DNA from: Desulfobacula toluolica Tol2
GTDB taxonomy: Bacteria; Desulfobacterota; Desulfobacteria; Desulfobacterales; Desulfobacteraceae
Direction of reading: 5' to 3'
Assembly: GCF_000307105.1 (NCBI RefSeq)
Contig: NC_018645.1
Coordinates: 5,133,906-5,197,905 of the forward strand
Length of the DNA: 64,000 nucleotides
A program made the translations under genes and the position numbers. Below, one piece after another: positions 17,579-27,084 of this stretch. The number at the start of each line of letters is the position of its first letter. Within the stretch, counting starts at the first letter, position 1. The notes below the pieces were generated by a model. That model was not told where the DNA came from, made no database searches, and was given only the letters and a program-made list of their open reading frames with translations.

Positions 17579-18159
17579 TTTTTTAATGGCGCGGAAAAAA
17601 CAAGTTGATGAACAGCACCGCAAGCGGTCAATTCGCTCTGGAAAAGTTTGACTTTGGAAACCCGAAACTCATCTGATTGAACATCCTTAAAGTCCTCTAT
17701 CAGCCTGACCATTTTTTTGGGAAAAACCGGCTGTTTGATTCTTGCCAAAGTTAAGTGGGGGGCAAATCTTTGGTTGTTTTTTTTTATTCTCATTTCTTTG
17801 AAAAGACTGTTTTCCAATTGGTTGGCAAGGTTTTCCAAAATATCTGTCTGACCTCTTGTCCCGGACCAGATGACCCTGGTATTTTTTACCGAGGGAAACA
17901 CACCTATCCCTGCTGCAAACAAAGTATGAACCGGTATTCTGCCTGCCTCCCGTATCATGATTGTTTTGAGGGTATCAATTTTGCTGACAGGAAAGGCACC
18001 AATAAACTTCAGGGTTAAATGCATGGCAGCAGGTTTTGGCCAGGATGCCTTGATACCTGATTTGCGCAATTGTTTCTGAATATCATGTAAAAAACCTTTT
18101 ATTTCGTCAGGAAGTGATATGGCAATAAAAGCGCGGATATGTCTGTTGTCTGAGTTCAT
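17575..18159 (-). CDS. thpR: RNA 2',3'-cyclic phosphodiesterase (ThpR/LigT family)
   Basis: This 194-residue 2H-phosphoesterase has its two catalytic HxT motifs in HLTLKFIGAF (about residue 46) and HLTLARIKQ (about residue 135). The N-terminal RAFIAISLPDEIKGFL is typical of ThpR. It hydrolyses 2',3'-cyclic phosphodiester ends of RNA. It overlaps the preceding MoaD-like gene by four bases and meets the FapA-like gene tail to tail with a four-base overlap. Confidence 0.88.
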   Translation of the reverse strand: MNSDNRHIRAFIAISLPDEIKGFLHDIQKQLRKSGIKASWPKPAAMHLTLKFIGAFPVSKIDTLKTIMIREAGRIPVHTLFAAGIGVFPSVKNTRVIWSGTRGQTDILENLANQLENSLFKEMRIKKNNQRFAPHLTLARIKQPVFPKKMVRLIEDFKDVQSDEFRVSKVKLFQSELTACGAVHQLVFSAPLKN

Positions 18160-18443
18160 TGTAACTTTTTATTTTTAAATCCCAGCATCACCCTGTAAGG
18201 CCCGGGAGTCCCGGGTGGTATCAGGGCAACACGGTCGTTTTCCCGGAGGATTGTATCAAAAGCGGCAACCCTTCCATTAACAAACACAGCCTCAACCTCT
18301 TCAGGCGTTAATTGAACTTGCCGGATCAAATCCATTGCAGTGGTTCCCTGTTCCACTTTCATGATAACATTGGAATAGTCGATCTGTTTTTGTTTTAATT
18401 TTTTTTGCAAAAATGAAAAAGCATTAAATGTGATAATCGGCAT
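18156..18443 (-). CDS. MoaD/ThiS-like ubiquitin-fold sulfur carrier
   Basis: This 95-residue protein has a beta-grasp pattern: VEQGTTAMDLIRQVQLTPEEVEAVFVNGR followed by ILRENDRVALIPPGTPGPYR. The NGR...L..ND.V...P..G pattern matches MoaD/ThiS. It ends in about 12 extra residues after GPYRVML rather than in the terminal Gly-Gly needed for thiocarboxylation, so activation would need processing or it may act differently. AAGGAT precedes ATG 18443. It lies downstream of two moeA-type genes of the bam operon and may serve tungsten-pterin synthesis. Confidence 0.65.
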   Translation of the reverse strand: MPIITFNAFSFLQKKLKQKQIDYSNVIMKVEQGTTAMDLIRQVQLTPEEVEAVFVNGRVAAFDTILRENDRVALIPPGTPGPYRVMLGFKNKKLQ

Positions 18444-18491
18444 GATATCCTTATGATCTTTCTATTTTAGGTTAACCATGTATAGACAGAC

Positions 18492-18542
18492 TATAATCTC
18501 AACTTTCGGACAATTTTATCAATTCCGAAAGTTGAGATTATA
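18492..18542. repeat. Perfect 19-bp inverted repeat between moeA and the moaD-like gene
   Basis: The arms TATAATCTCAACTTTCGGA (18492-18510) and TCCGAAAGTTGAGATTATA (18524-18542) are exact complements around a 13-nt AT-rich spacer. It lies in the 159-bp gap between two minus-strand genes. No T-run follows on either strand, so it is not a standard intrinsic terminator. A processing or mRNA-stability hairpin, or a large operator, is possible. Confidence 0.8.
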
Positions 18543-18602
18543 ATATAAGGAATGTTGCAGATTCACAATAATTTTTAATTGGATATTTTTTAAAGCGGCA
18601 TT

Positions 18603-19772
18603 TCAGCGACCGACTATCTTCAAGCACCCCGGCATGGTGTTACATACCTGTTTTTTTTTTTTCAAATATTTATTATCATTTCCTGACAAAGTCTTTCCCA
18701 AAGGAATCTGGGGTGCCCGATGATGTTCTTTGTTACCTCCTTGTCCATAGTTGAATGAGTCAATAAGAGAAAATGGATCATTTGTATTATGTGAGGCATT
18801 TGATATGTTTTGAAAGCCCATCATTTTAAGAAGTGCTGGTCTTATGAATTGTTCAAATGAGAGCATTGTAGCCGAAGGGTTTCCGGGTAATCCAAAAACC
18901 AGTTTTTTTCTTATTGTCCCGAATACGGTTGGTTTTCCCGGTTTGTCAAAGATATTGGTGAATTTCATTTTCATATCCAAAGAAGAGAAAGCCTTATGAA
19001 CTAGGTCATACTTGCCTTTGGAGGTGCCGCCGGATGTGATAATAACATCTGCATGGAGCGCTTCATACAACTGGCTTTGCAGCTCCTCTAAATCGTCTTG
19101 AACAATACCTATACACAGGGGCTTTGCACCGGCTTCCACAACCTGTGCTGCCAGGGCATAAAGATTTGAACACATGGCTTTTGAAGGCGAGGGCGGTTCA
19201 TGGAAGTCAGAGAGTTCATCACCTGTTGAGAGAATAGCCACAATGGGTTTGCGATGAACATATACATAGGCTCGCCGCAGGCTTGCAAGCGCCCCCACCT
19301 CCAGCGGACTGATAACATCTCCTGCATGAAGAACGACCTCTCCTGTTTGCAGGGACTCTCCTTTAAAGCGAATGCCCTCACCACATCCCGGATCAATGCT
19401 GCAAATGACATAGCCGTCTTCTTCAATAGTGTCCTCCACCTTTACGACGGTATCCGCACCTTCGGGAACCAATCCTCCGGTCATTATTCTAACTGCTTCA
19501 CCTTCTTTTACAATTGCACCACAAGGCTTTCCTGCTGGTGATTCTCCGATTATTTTAAAATATGCCGGGTTTTGTTTTGAAACACTGCGGAGGGAAGTAT
19601 GACTTACAGCATAACCGTCCATTGCTGAAATATCCGATGCCGGAAGATCTTCTGCAACAATGATATCCTGAACAAGAACTCTTCTGACCGCATCAAGAAT
19701 TGGTACACTTTCGCGTCCCAAAACAGGAGTTGCTTCCAAGATCTGTTTTTGAACCTTCTTAATATCAATCAT
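18603..19772 (-). CDS. moeA: MoeA-type molybdopterin molybdenum/tungsten transferase with atypical C-terminus
   Basis: This 389-residue protein has MoeA domains I-III: PVLGRESVPILDAVRRVL near the start, DLPASDISAMDGYAV, ILSTGDEL, DVIITSGGTSKGKYD and KLVFGLPGNPSATMLSF. After about residue 325 the sequence becomes polar and low in hydrophobics (ASHNTNDPFSL ... NDNKYLKKKKQV) and does not resemble MoeA domain IV, which the other MoeA copy at 28354-29574 retains. Truncation by frameshift or replacement of the last domain is likely. It sits 133 bp after bamI and probably supports tungsten insertion for BamB. Confidence 0.82.
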   Translation of the reverse strand: MIDIKKVQKQILEATPVLGRESVPILDAVRRVLVQDIIVAEDLPASDISAMDGYAVSHTSLRSVSKQNPAYFKIIGESPAGKPCGAIVKEGEAVRIMTGGLVPEGADTVVKVEDTIEEDGYVICSIDPGCGEGIRFKGESLQTGEVVLHAGDVISPLEVGALASLRRAYVYVHRKPIVAILSTGDELSDFHEPPSPSKAMCSNLYALAAQVVEAGAKPLCIGIVQDDLEELQSQLYEALHADVIITSGGTSKGKYDLVHKAFSSLDMKMKFTNIFDKPGKPTVFGTIRKKLVFGLPGNPSATMLSFEQFIRPALLKMMGFQNISNASHNTNDPFSLIDSFNYGQGGNKEHHRAPQIPLGKTLSGNDNKYLKKKKQVCNTMPGCLKIVGR

Positions 19773-19905
19773 GCTGAAAACCTCCTTTATTATTACAGTG
19801 AAGCACCTGGTAAAAGCTTGTACTTATTCCTGCACTCAATTATTAATGTTCCTTAATTTTACTTCCCTGTAAAATTTTTGCAGATTAATCCTGTTTTTTT
19901 GTATC

Positions 19906-20508
19906 CTATTTTTTTGGTTCAGTTTCAGGAAAAGAAAGAGATTGTGCCAGCACAAAAGCAGCCTGGAGATAGGAAGTCGGGCATAAAGGAAAGCATTCTT
20001 TGCAATCATTACACTCTACCGCCGCTATTTCAGGTATAAAGCTGATCTCTTTGTTTATTCCCCTGTCAACAAATCCAAGGGCATGTTTTTGTGCCACTTC
20101 CGCGCAGTATCTGACACAAAGACCGCAGTGAACACAAAAAGAAGGATCTTTTTCATACCGGTCTGCAACAGCACCATACTCTTTTGCCATTTTCATCAGT
20201 TCCGGAGAATCCGGAGCATGAGCCATCAGCAATTCTATGATGGTTTTTCTGATTCTGTCGACCTTTTCAGACCTGGTCCTGACAATTATATTTTCTTCCA
20301 CCGGATAAACGCAGGAAACAACGAGCTTTGTCCAGCCGCGAACTTCTACTTCCACGATGCAGACGCGGCATCCCCCGAATGGTTCCAATTTTTCATGGTG
20401 ACAGAGAGTGGGGATATATATCCCTTCATTTTGAGCTGCCTCCAGAACGGTCATCCCTTCCGTTGCCTTTACTTGTTTTCCATCAATTTCAAATTGGATT
20501 TCACTCAT
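19906..20508 (-). CDS. bamI: Benzoyl-CoA reductase electron-transfer subunit BamI (NuoG-like iron-sulfur protein)
   Basis: This 200-residue protein resembles the N-terminal part of NuoG/HoxU. A [2Fe-2S] domain at residues 1-75 has cysteines in LCHHEKLEPFGGCRVCIVEV and VVSCVYP. Cysteines in FCVHCGLCVRYC (about 122-133) and CNDCKECFPLCP (about 164-175) suit two [4Fe-4S] clusters. It overlaps bamH by four bases. In class II benzoyl-CoA reductase clusters this subunit belongs to the NADH- or ferredoxin-linked module that drives the uphill two-electron ring reduction. Confidence 0.85.
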   Translation of the reverse strand: MSEIQFEIDGKQVKATEGMTVLEAAQNEGIYIPTLCHHEKLEPFGGCRVCIVEVEVRGWTKLVVSCVYPVEENIIVRTRSEKVDRIRKTIIELLMAHAPDSPELMKMAKEYGAVADRYEKDPSFCVHCGLCVRYCAEVAQKHALGFVDRGINKEISFIPEIAAVECNDCKECFPLCPTSYLQAAFVLAQSLSFPETEPKK

Positions 20509-22433
20509 TTTACTTTGCTCTTTTTAATTATCATTCTGTTTTCTTCAGGAACAGGAGCCGGAACAGGTTCGCCGGAAATCTTGGTCACTGCGCCAAAACG
20601 GGAGGGACAGACTTCAAAGCAGGTTCCGCACTTTGTACATTTCTCCTGGTCAATGATATGGATCATTTTTTTCGCACTGTCAATGGCGTCTGCAGGGCAT
20701 TTTTTTGCACAGATCATACATGCCTTGCATTTGTCAGGATCGATATAAAATGCGATCAGCTCTTTGCAGGCCAGTGCCGGGCATTTTTTCTCCCGGATAT
20801 GTGCTTCATATTCATCCCTGAAGTATTTCAAGGTACTCAGGAATGGATTGGGAGCGCTTTTGCCCAGGGCACACAGCGAGGCTTCAACAGCAGTTTCAGC
20901 CAGCTCTTCTAACAGTTCAATGTCGCCTTCTTTGCCCAGGCCTTTTGTGATGTTGGTCAAAATGCGGTGCATCTGGCGCAATCCTTCACGGCAGGGAACA
21001 CATTTGCCACACGATTCATCTGTAAGAAACTCAATAAAGTACCTGGCAACATCCACCATGCAGGTATCTTCATCCAGAACGATCATGCCGCCTGAACCCA
21101 TCATGGAGCCGGCTTTGGTCAACTCGTCAAACCCAACTTGAAGGTCCAGCAGGTTTTCCGGGATACATCCGCCGGAAGGTCCGCCGGTCTGAACGGCTTT
21201 GAACTTCTTGCCGTTGGGTATGCCGCCGCCGATTTTATAGATGATTTCATTCAGGGTCATGCCCATGGGGACTTCAACCAGGCCCGTATTGGTGATCTTG
21301 CCAACCAGGGAGAAAATCTTGGTTCCCTTGCTGCTTTCGGTTCCAACCGAAGAAAACCAGTCAGCGCCTTTGTTGATGATCAAAGGCACGTTGGCCCAGG
21401 TCTCAACATTGTTCAGCACAGACGGTCTTTCCCAAAGTCCCTTGACATTGGATCTAACATATTTGGGTCTGGGCTCTCCTGCTTTTCCTTCCAGAGAGGT
21501 CATCAAAGCTGTTGACTCGCCGCAGACAAATGCACCTGCACCCTGGTGGACAATGACTTTGAAGTCAAAGCCGGACCCCAGGATATTTTCCCCGAGCAGG
21601 CCGTATTCTTCAGCCTGTTTGATGGCAAGATTGATATTTTCAACTGCCAGCGGGTATTCCTGGCGAACATAAAAATAGCCTTCGTGGGATGCCACAGCAT
21701 ATCCGCCAATGATCAATCCCTCTAAAATTGAATGGGGATTGCCCTCAAGAAGCGCCCTGTCCATAAATGCTCCGGGGTCACCCTCATCAGCATTAACGAT
21801 CACATATTTGATCGGTTCGGGTGCATTACGCGATCCTTCCCATTTTCTGCCGGCTGGAAAACCTGCACCACCACGGCCTCTGAGGTTGGATTTTTTGACC
21901 TCTTCGAGAACATCTATATCCGTCATCTCACCAAGGGCTTTGGCAAGTGCGGAGTAACCGCCAAGAGAGATGTAATCTTCAATACTCTTGGAGTCAATCT
22001 TGATGTTATTGCACAGAACCGTTCTTTCCTGGCTTCTGTAAAATGAGATATCTGATTCTTTGACTGCTTTTTCTCCGGTTGCAGGATCTTCAAAAAGCAG
22101 GCGGTCGATAACCTTTTTATTCTTTATGGTCTGTTCAATAATTTCGGGAACATCTTCAACTTTAACCTGAAGATAGCATATCTCTTCAGGATAGATGACC
22201 ACAACAGGTCCGCGTTCACAGAATCCCGGACATCCGGTTCCCTTGGTGCTGACTGTTGCTGCCAAACCCTGGTTTTCAATTTCCTGATGAAACGCTTCAA
22301 TCACTTCATCTGCGCCTGAGGCAACACAACCGGCACCGGCACAGATTGAAATGCAGGGATTGTTCGGGTCTCTTCTGGATAATATTTCTTGCCTGAAGCT
22401 TTCTAATTCTCCGGGCGTATTTAACCGCGCCAT
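20505..22433 (-). CDS. bamH: Benzoyl-CoA reductase electron-transfer subunit BamH (NuoF-like)
   Basis: This 642-residue flavoprotein has three parts. An N-terminal thioredoxin-like [2Fe-2S] domain (CISICAGAGCVASG...GCPGFC) covers residues 1-110. The NuoF core has SNLRGRGGAGFPAGRKWEG, YVIVNADEGDPGAFMDR for NADH and FMN binding and ESCGKCVPCREGLRQM for a [4Fe-4S] cluster. A C-terminal double ferredoxin domain (CKACMICAKKCP, CTKCGTCFEVCP) follows. It is the expected NAD(P)H-oxidising entry point of the Bam complex. Length and order match HoxF/NuoF-type bifurcating subunits. Confidence 0.9.
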   Translation of the reverse strand: MARLNTPGELESFRQEILSRRDPNNPCISICAGAGCVASGADEVIEAFHQEIENQGLAATVSTKGTGCPGFCERGPVVVIYPEEICYLQVKVEDVPEIIEQTIKNKKVIDRLLFEDPATGEKAVKESDISFYRSQERTVLCNNIKIDSKSIEDYISLGGYSALAKALGEMTDIDVLEEVKKSNLRGRGGAGFPAGRKWEGSRNAPEPIKYVIVNADEGDPGAFMDRALLEGNPHSILEGLIIGGYAVASHEGYFYVRQEYPLAVENINLAIKQAEEYGLLGENILGSGFDFKVIVHQGAGAFVCGESTALMTSLEGKAGEPRPKYVRSNVKGLWERPSVLNNVETWANVPLIINKGADWFSSVGTESSKGTKIFSLVGKITNTGLVEVPMGMTLNEIIYKIGGGIPNGKKFKAVQTGGPSGGCIPENLLDLQVGFDELTKAGSMMGSGGMIVLDEDTCMVDVARYFIEFLTDESCGKCVPCREGLRQMHRILTNITKGLGKEGDIELLEELAETAVEASLCALGKSAPNPFLSTLKYFRDEYEAHIREKKCPALACKELIAFYIDPDKCKACMICAKKCPADAIDSAKKMIHIIDQEKCTKCGTCFEVCPSRFGAVTKISGEPVPAPVPEENRMIIKKSKVK

Positions 22434-22442
22434 AATTTTCCC

Positions 22443-22895
22443 CTACTCATAAGTTTTTAAGGCTTCTGCTGTTTTGACCGGTGACATCTTCCCATGGACT
22501 TTACCACCAACTTCCATCACAGGGCCCAGTGCGCAGCAGCCGAGGCAGTTAACAGTTTCCAGGCTGAATTTCAGATCAAGATCTGTTTCGCCGGGTTTAA
22601 TACCGATTGCTTCTTCCACCGTATCAAGAATACGGGTGGCTCCGCGGACATGACAGGCGGTTCCCACACAGATGTGGACTTTATGACGCCCTTTGGGAAC
22701 CAGGCTGAATGCTTTATAAAAGGTGGCAATATGCTGGATACGGGTCAAAGGAACGTCTAATTTTTCACTGACCCTCCCCAAGGCCTCCTTGGGAAGCCAA
22801 TTGTTTTCACTTTGAATATCAAGCATTATTTGAAGCAAACTGCTTACTTCACCATTATGTTTGTCAATAATTTGATCTACTTTCTCAATTTCCAT
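22443..22895 (-). CDS. bamG: Benzoyl-CoA reductase electron-transfer subunit BamG (NuoE-like)
   Basis: This 150-residue thioredoxin-like [2Fe-2S] protein is the NuoE counterpart. Cluster ligands are visible in HICVGTACHVRGA (about residues 75-87) and VNCLGCCALGPVM (about 113-125). It lies nine bases upstream of bamH, forming the NuoE-F-G trio of the complex. Confidence 0.88.
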   Translation of the reverse strand: MEIEKVDQIIDKHNGEVSSLLQIMLDIQSENNWLPKEALGRVSEKLDVPLTRIQHIATFYKAFSLVPKGRHKVHICVGTACHVRGATRILDTVEEAIGIKPGETDLDLKFSLETVNCLGCCALGPVMEVGGKVHGKMSPVKTAEALKTYE

Positions 22896-22949
22896 AAGAC
22901 GTTATTCCTAATAGTTTTCTTTACCAAGATCCTTTGGTCAAACCATTTA

Positions 22950-23720
22950 TCACTGGACTCGCTGATAACATTTGCTGTCTGTATCATATTTAACCATACC
23001 GTGCCGGGATGAACTGATCATGTGCCGGGATACATCAGACGGGTTAAGACCTAATTTCTCAGCAATATCACCGGTTGACAGAGGATTGTCTTTCAGGAGC
23101 AACATAATCTGGCTGACAGCCAGTTTATCTGAAAAGATATCACCAAACAATGCGTTCATTTCACTGCTTTCGAAAAACTCGGTATAGGTTTGTTTTGATT
23201 TAAACGGAACCCTGAGCCTTTCTCTTTCTGCCAGCCTCATGTAGGGAACAAGTTTCCTGGCGGCTTCAAGCTTGAACTTTACCGTATCAGCGTCCATGCC
23301 TTCGCTTTTGCCAAGTGGCCCCAACTCTTTTATCTGTCTTGCAAAATCATCGGTATATTCTGCTAAAAGATTACCGTCCGCACCTGACATAAATTCGGTT
23401 CTCAGCCGGTTCGGGTTTAATCCTATGTGTTCCAATATCTTCCTGGCAATGTGTGTATTGGCAAGGGCATCGTAATTGCCATGGGTGACATAATTGCATT
23501 CGTCCAATTTACATCCGCCAATAAACACACCGTCTTGTCCGTTTGCAAAGGCTCTGAGTATAAATTCCAGGTCGACTCTACCGGAACACATAACTCTAAT
23601 AAGCCTCATTTCATTTGCATATTGCAGTCTGGAAACTCCAGCCAGGTCAGCAGCACCATACGCTCACCAATGGCATACAAAACCTAATATTCTTGGTTTA
23701 AATTCAAGACCTGTACTCAT
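22950..23720 (-). CDS. bamF: BamF, MvhD-like iron-sulfur subunit; predicted selenoprotein (Sec19)
   Basis: Read from ATG 23720 (GGAGG 6-7 bases upstream), the frame meets TGA at 23666-23664 as codon 19 and continues to 22950, giving 256 residues. The context FVCHW-U-AYGAADLAGVSRLQY matches the MvhD/FrhD signature, where many homologues have Cys or Sec at this place. The body includes IRVMCSGRVD and VFIGGCKLDECNY, which bind a [2Fe-2S] cluster. A possible SECIS stem lies about 18-22 nt after the TGA (arms in 23645-23629), weaker than in bamE. The C-terminal 100 residues are helical with a winged-helix look. A conventional caller would start it at an internal ATG near 23609. Confidence 0.88.
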
Positions 23721-23782
23721 TGTTTCCTCCTTTATTCATAGCCCCTTTACAAATATTGCGGGCTTTATTCATGGGATAACGC

Positions 23783-26700
23783 CTATACATTTTCAAGCAC
23801 CGCATCCATCTGTTCTATGACATCTTCCTTGGCAGCCGCCGTGTCAACCTGTTCAAGCACCGAATCCATCTGTTCTATGATATCTTCTTTTGTAATTGCC
23901 GCATCAATCTGATTAAAAAGTGCATCATTGGTAAAATGCTTTAAAACAATGGCATTTGTCGGACACTTTGCATTACACAAACCATCACCTTTACACAAAA
24001 TCGGATTTACCCAGGCTTTTTTGCCTTTGGGTGTATCACGGAACTCAATGGCATCATATGTACACGCTGTAATACATGCACCGCAGGACACACAATCATA
24101 TTCATTTACTTTGGCAACAGAACCTGATGCAACAACCGTGTCTCTTGACAAAAGTGTCAGAACACGACCGGCCGCACCGTACGCCTGGTTAATGGTTTCA
24201 GGAATATGCTTGGGATAGTGAGCCGTACCGCAAAGGAAAACGCCATCCGTGGCAAACTCAACCGGTTTTAATTTAACATGGGCTTCTTTGAAAAACTCAT
24301 CCGGGCTCAAGGTTACCTTGAAGTGACCGGCTATTTCTTCTGTTGATTCAGTTGGAATAACAGCAGCTGCCAGAGAAAGAACATCAGCATCCAGTTCAAG
24401 TCGCTGACCTAAAATAGGATCAGGCACGGTTACACGGATAATGTCTTTTCCGCCTTCTTTGGCGGTTTGAACAACTGGTTTGTCTTCCGGTGTATAACGG
24501 ATGAAGCGCACGTCATTTTCCGAGGCTTCCCTATAGGCGTCTTCTCTGAATCCATAGGTTCTCATATCCCTGAACAGGATATAAATGCGCATGTCCGGAT
24601 TTTTCTCTTTGAGTTTTAATGCGTTTTTAACGGCATGGCCGCAACATACTCTGGAGCAATAATTTCTGTCTTCGTTTCTGCAGCCCACACACTGGATCAT
24701 CACCAGGCTCTCGGCATTGACAACTGCCGGGTTTGCTTTGGCAATCTCTTCTCCAAGTTCAAGGTGGGTGAAAACAGCATCGTTTTCTCCGTACAGGTAT
24801 TCAGTGGGCTTGTAAACATCCGCACCAATGGCAAGAACCGAGGCTCCATGTTTGATCACTTTGCTTCTGCCTTCGGTTTCCAAGGTTGTGGTAAAATTGC
24901 CCAGGTAACCTGAAACATCTTTGATAACGGCTTCGTGGGATACATGAATCAAGGGGTTTTTATAAACCTGCTGTATCACATTATCCAGGTAGGTTTGAAC
25001 ATCCAGCCCTTCCAGAGTTGAATAAATTCTTCGCGCCATACCGCCCAGGTCTTTGCTTTTTTCCACCAGGTGAACTTCATGTCCCTGGGCTGCAATGGAC
25101 AATGCACAGGTCATGCCTGCAATACCGCCACCCACAACCAGGGCTGCCTTGTTAACCGGCAGATCAAATTCCTTGAGGGGTTCTAATTGAGAGGCACGTG
25201 CCACGGACATCCTGACGATATCCTGTGCTTTTTGTGTGGCTTCCTCTTTTTGCTTGGTATGAACCCAGGAGCAATGTTCCCGGATATTGGCCATGTCAAG
25301 GTAATACTGGTTCAACCCTGCTTCCCGGAGAGTGTCTCTGAACAACGGCTCCAGAGTTCTGGGAGAGCATGCTGCAATCACAACACGGTTAAGGCCTTTT
25401 TCTTTTGCCAGGTCTGTTATCTCTTTGGCAGAATTGGTTGCACATGAAAAGATCTGTTCTTTTGCGTATACAACATTGGGCAGGGTCAAGGCATACTCAA
25501 CCGTGGACGGAACATTGACAACACTTGAAATATTTGCACCGCAATGACATACAAAAACGCCGATTCTCGGCTCTTCACCGGACACATCCCGTTCAACCGG
25601 ATATATTCTCTCTTTGGCCAGGTTTCCCCGCCGGTAGTCAAGCATTTCTCCTATCTGAGAACCTGCTCCGCTGGCGGTAAAAACCGATTCCGGAATATCT
25701 GTCGGGCCCTGGAAAGCGCCGCTGACAAAAATCCCTGGTCTGCTGGTTTTGATTGGATTGGAAGAGTCAGATTCACAAAATCCGTGTGAATTAAGATCAA
25801 TTCCAAACATGTCGGACAACTCTTTATACGCTGCCGGCGGATTCAATCCAACAGACAATACCACCATGTCAAACTCTTCTTCTTTTACGCCTTCATCGGT
25901 GGTTGCATATCTGACGGCTACATTCTTGGTTTCCGGGTTTTCCCTTGTCACAGAAGCATAACTTCTTATGAATTCAACTCCGTCAAGCTGTTCGGCTCTC
26001 TGAAAGTATCGTTCAAAATCCTTGCCAAAAGAACGAATGTCATTATGAAATATGGTACACTCGGCATCGTCATAATGATGCTTTGTCAAAATAACCTGTT
26101 TTTGCGTATAGGTGCAGCATACACCCGAGCAATAGCTGTTATCTCCTTCGGTGACCCGTCTGGAACCAACACATTGAATCCAGGCAATCTTTTTGGGGTG
26201 TTTCTTGTCCGAGGCCCGCAATACCTGACCTTCGTAGGGACCTGTGGAAGACAGCAGACGTTCATAGTCCATACTTGTGACCACGTTCTGCATCTTTCTA
26301 TACCCGTATTCATCTTTTACACTGGGATCAAACGGGGTAATACCTGAAGACAAAATAATCGCCCCGACATTAATATCCGTCTTTTTGGGCGTTTGATTAA
26401 AATCTATTGCGTCTGCCTGGCAAACACCACGGCAGATATCACATTTTTCTTCTTTGAGAAAAAGACAGCTGTCATCAATATATGCAACAAGTGGAATAGC
26501 CTGGGAAAAATATACATGAACAGCTTTATTCTGGGAAATTCCCTGATTAAACTGATCCGGATATTCTTTTGGGCAGTATTCCATACAAGTTGTACAGCCT
26601 GTGCATTTTTCCTCAATAATATATCGGGGTCTGGTTTTCAGGCTGACCTGAAAGTCACCTTTTTCCCCTTCCACTTTTTCAACTTCAGTAAATGTCAAAA

Positions 26701-26980
26701 CCTCTATATTTGGATGCCGGCCGACCTCGACCAGTTTAGGAGAGAGAATTCACATCGAGCAGTCATTGGTAGGAAATGTTTTGTCAAGCTGGGCCATATG
26801 GCCGCCAATGCTCGGCGATTTTTCCACCAGGTAAACCTTAAACCCCGCAGTGGCAAGATCAAGAGAGGCCTGTATGCCACTGACCCCTCCGCCAACAACC
26901 ATCACGTCTCCAAAGTTTTTATCTCCAAGACTGTCGGAAAATAATTGCATATTCTCCATTGGCAATACGTCGTTTCCCAC
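23783..26980 (-). CDS. bamE: BamE, double HdrA-like flavoprotein; predicted selenoprotein (Sec77)
   Basis: From GTG 26980 (GAGGAG upstream) the frame reads through TGA at 26752-26750 (codon 77) and ends at 23783, 1065 residues. The Sec context [22 protein letters not shown] is the HdrA motif in which Cys or Sec is known. Two FAD-binding GxGxxG regions occur ([15 protein letters not shown] near 26; [15 protein letters not shown] near 575), with ferredoxin-type clusters [12 protein letters not shown] and [12 protein letters not shown] and several Cys-rich HdrA motifs. It should be the flavin bifurcating core of the Bam complex. The last 40 residues are a tandem duplication. Confidence 0.92.
23791..23910 (-). 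repeat. Two tandem 60-bp units encoding the BamE C-terminus
   Basis: Two consecutive 60-bp units, beginning at 23791 and 23851 on the plus strand, share the core TTCAAGCACCGCATCCATCT with few changes. In BamE they encode two copies of a 20-residue acidic amphipathic segment of the type [20 protein letters not shown]. This tail is distal to the catalytic domains. Confidence 0.75.
26717..26734 (-). promoter_or_regulatory. Predicted bacterial SECIS hairpin of bamE
   Basis: In the bamE mRNA, 15 nt after the UGA, CUGGUCG and CGGCCGG pair over seven base pairs (two G-U wobbles) around an AGGU apical loop. A GG(U) loop at this distance from UGA is what the bacterial elongation factor SelB recognises. 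Confidence 0.75.
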
Positions 26981-27084
26981 TTTATTTTCTCCTCATCATA
27001 TTTTCTTAAGTCCTGCCCGGCTAAACCGGACAGGACCGCTTACTTTCAATCAACTTGTGTGTTCAGCGCCTTAAAGCATCTTAA

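Noticed and set aside
20083..20912. Long plus-strand frames opposite bamI and bamH
   Set aside because: They are antisense shadows, with protein-like composition only because of the codon use of the opposite-strand genes.
23610..23720. bamF starting at the internal ATG near 23609
   Set aside because: The upstream part has a good ribosome-binding site and encodes the conserved MvhD N-terminus with the Sec position; a later start would remove the cluster motif.
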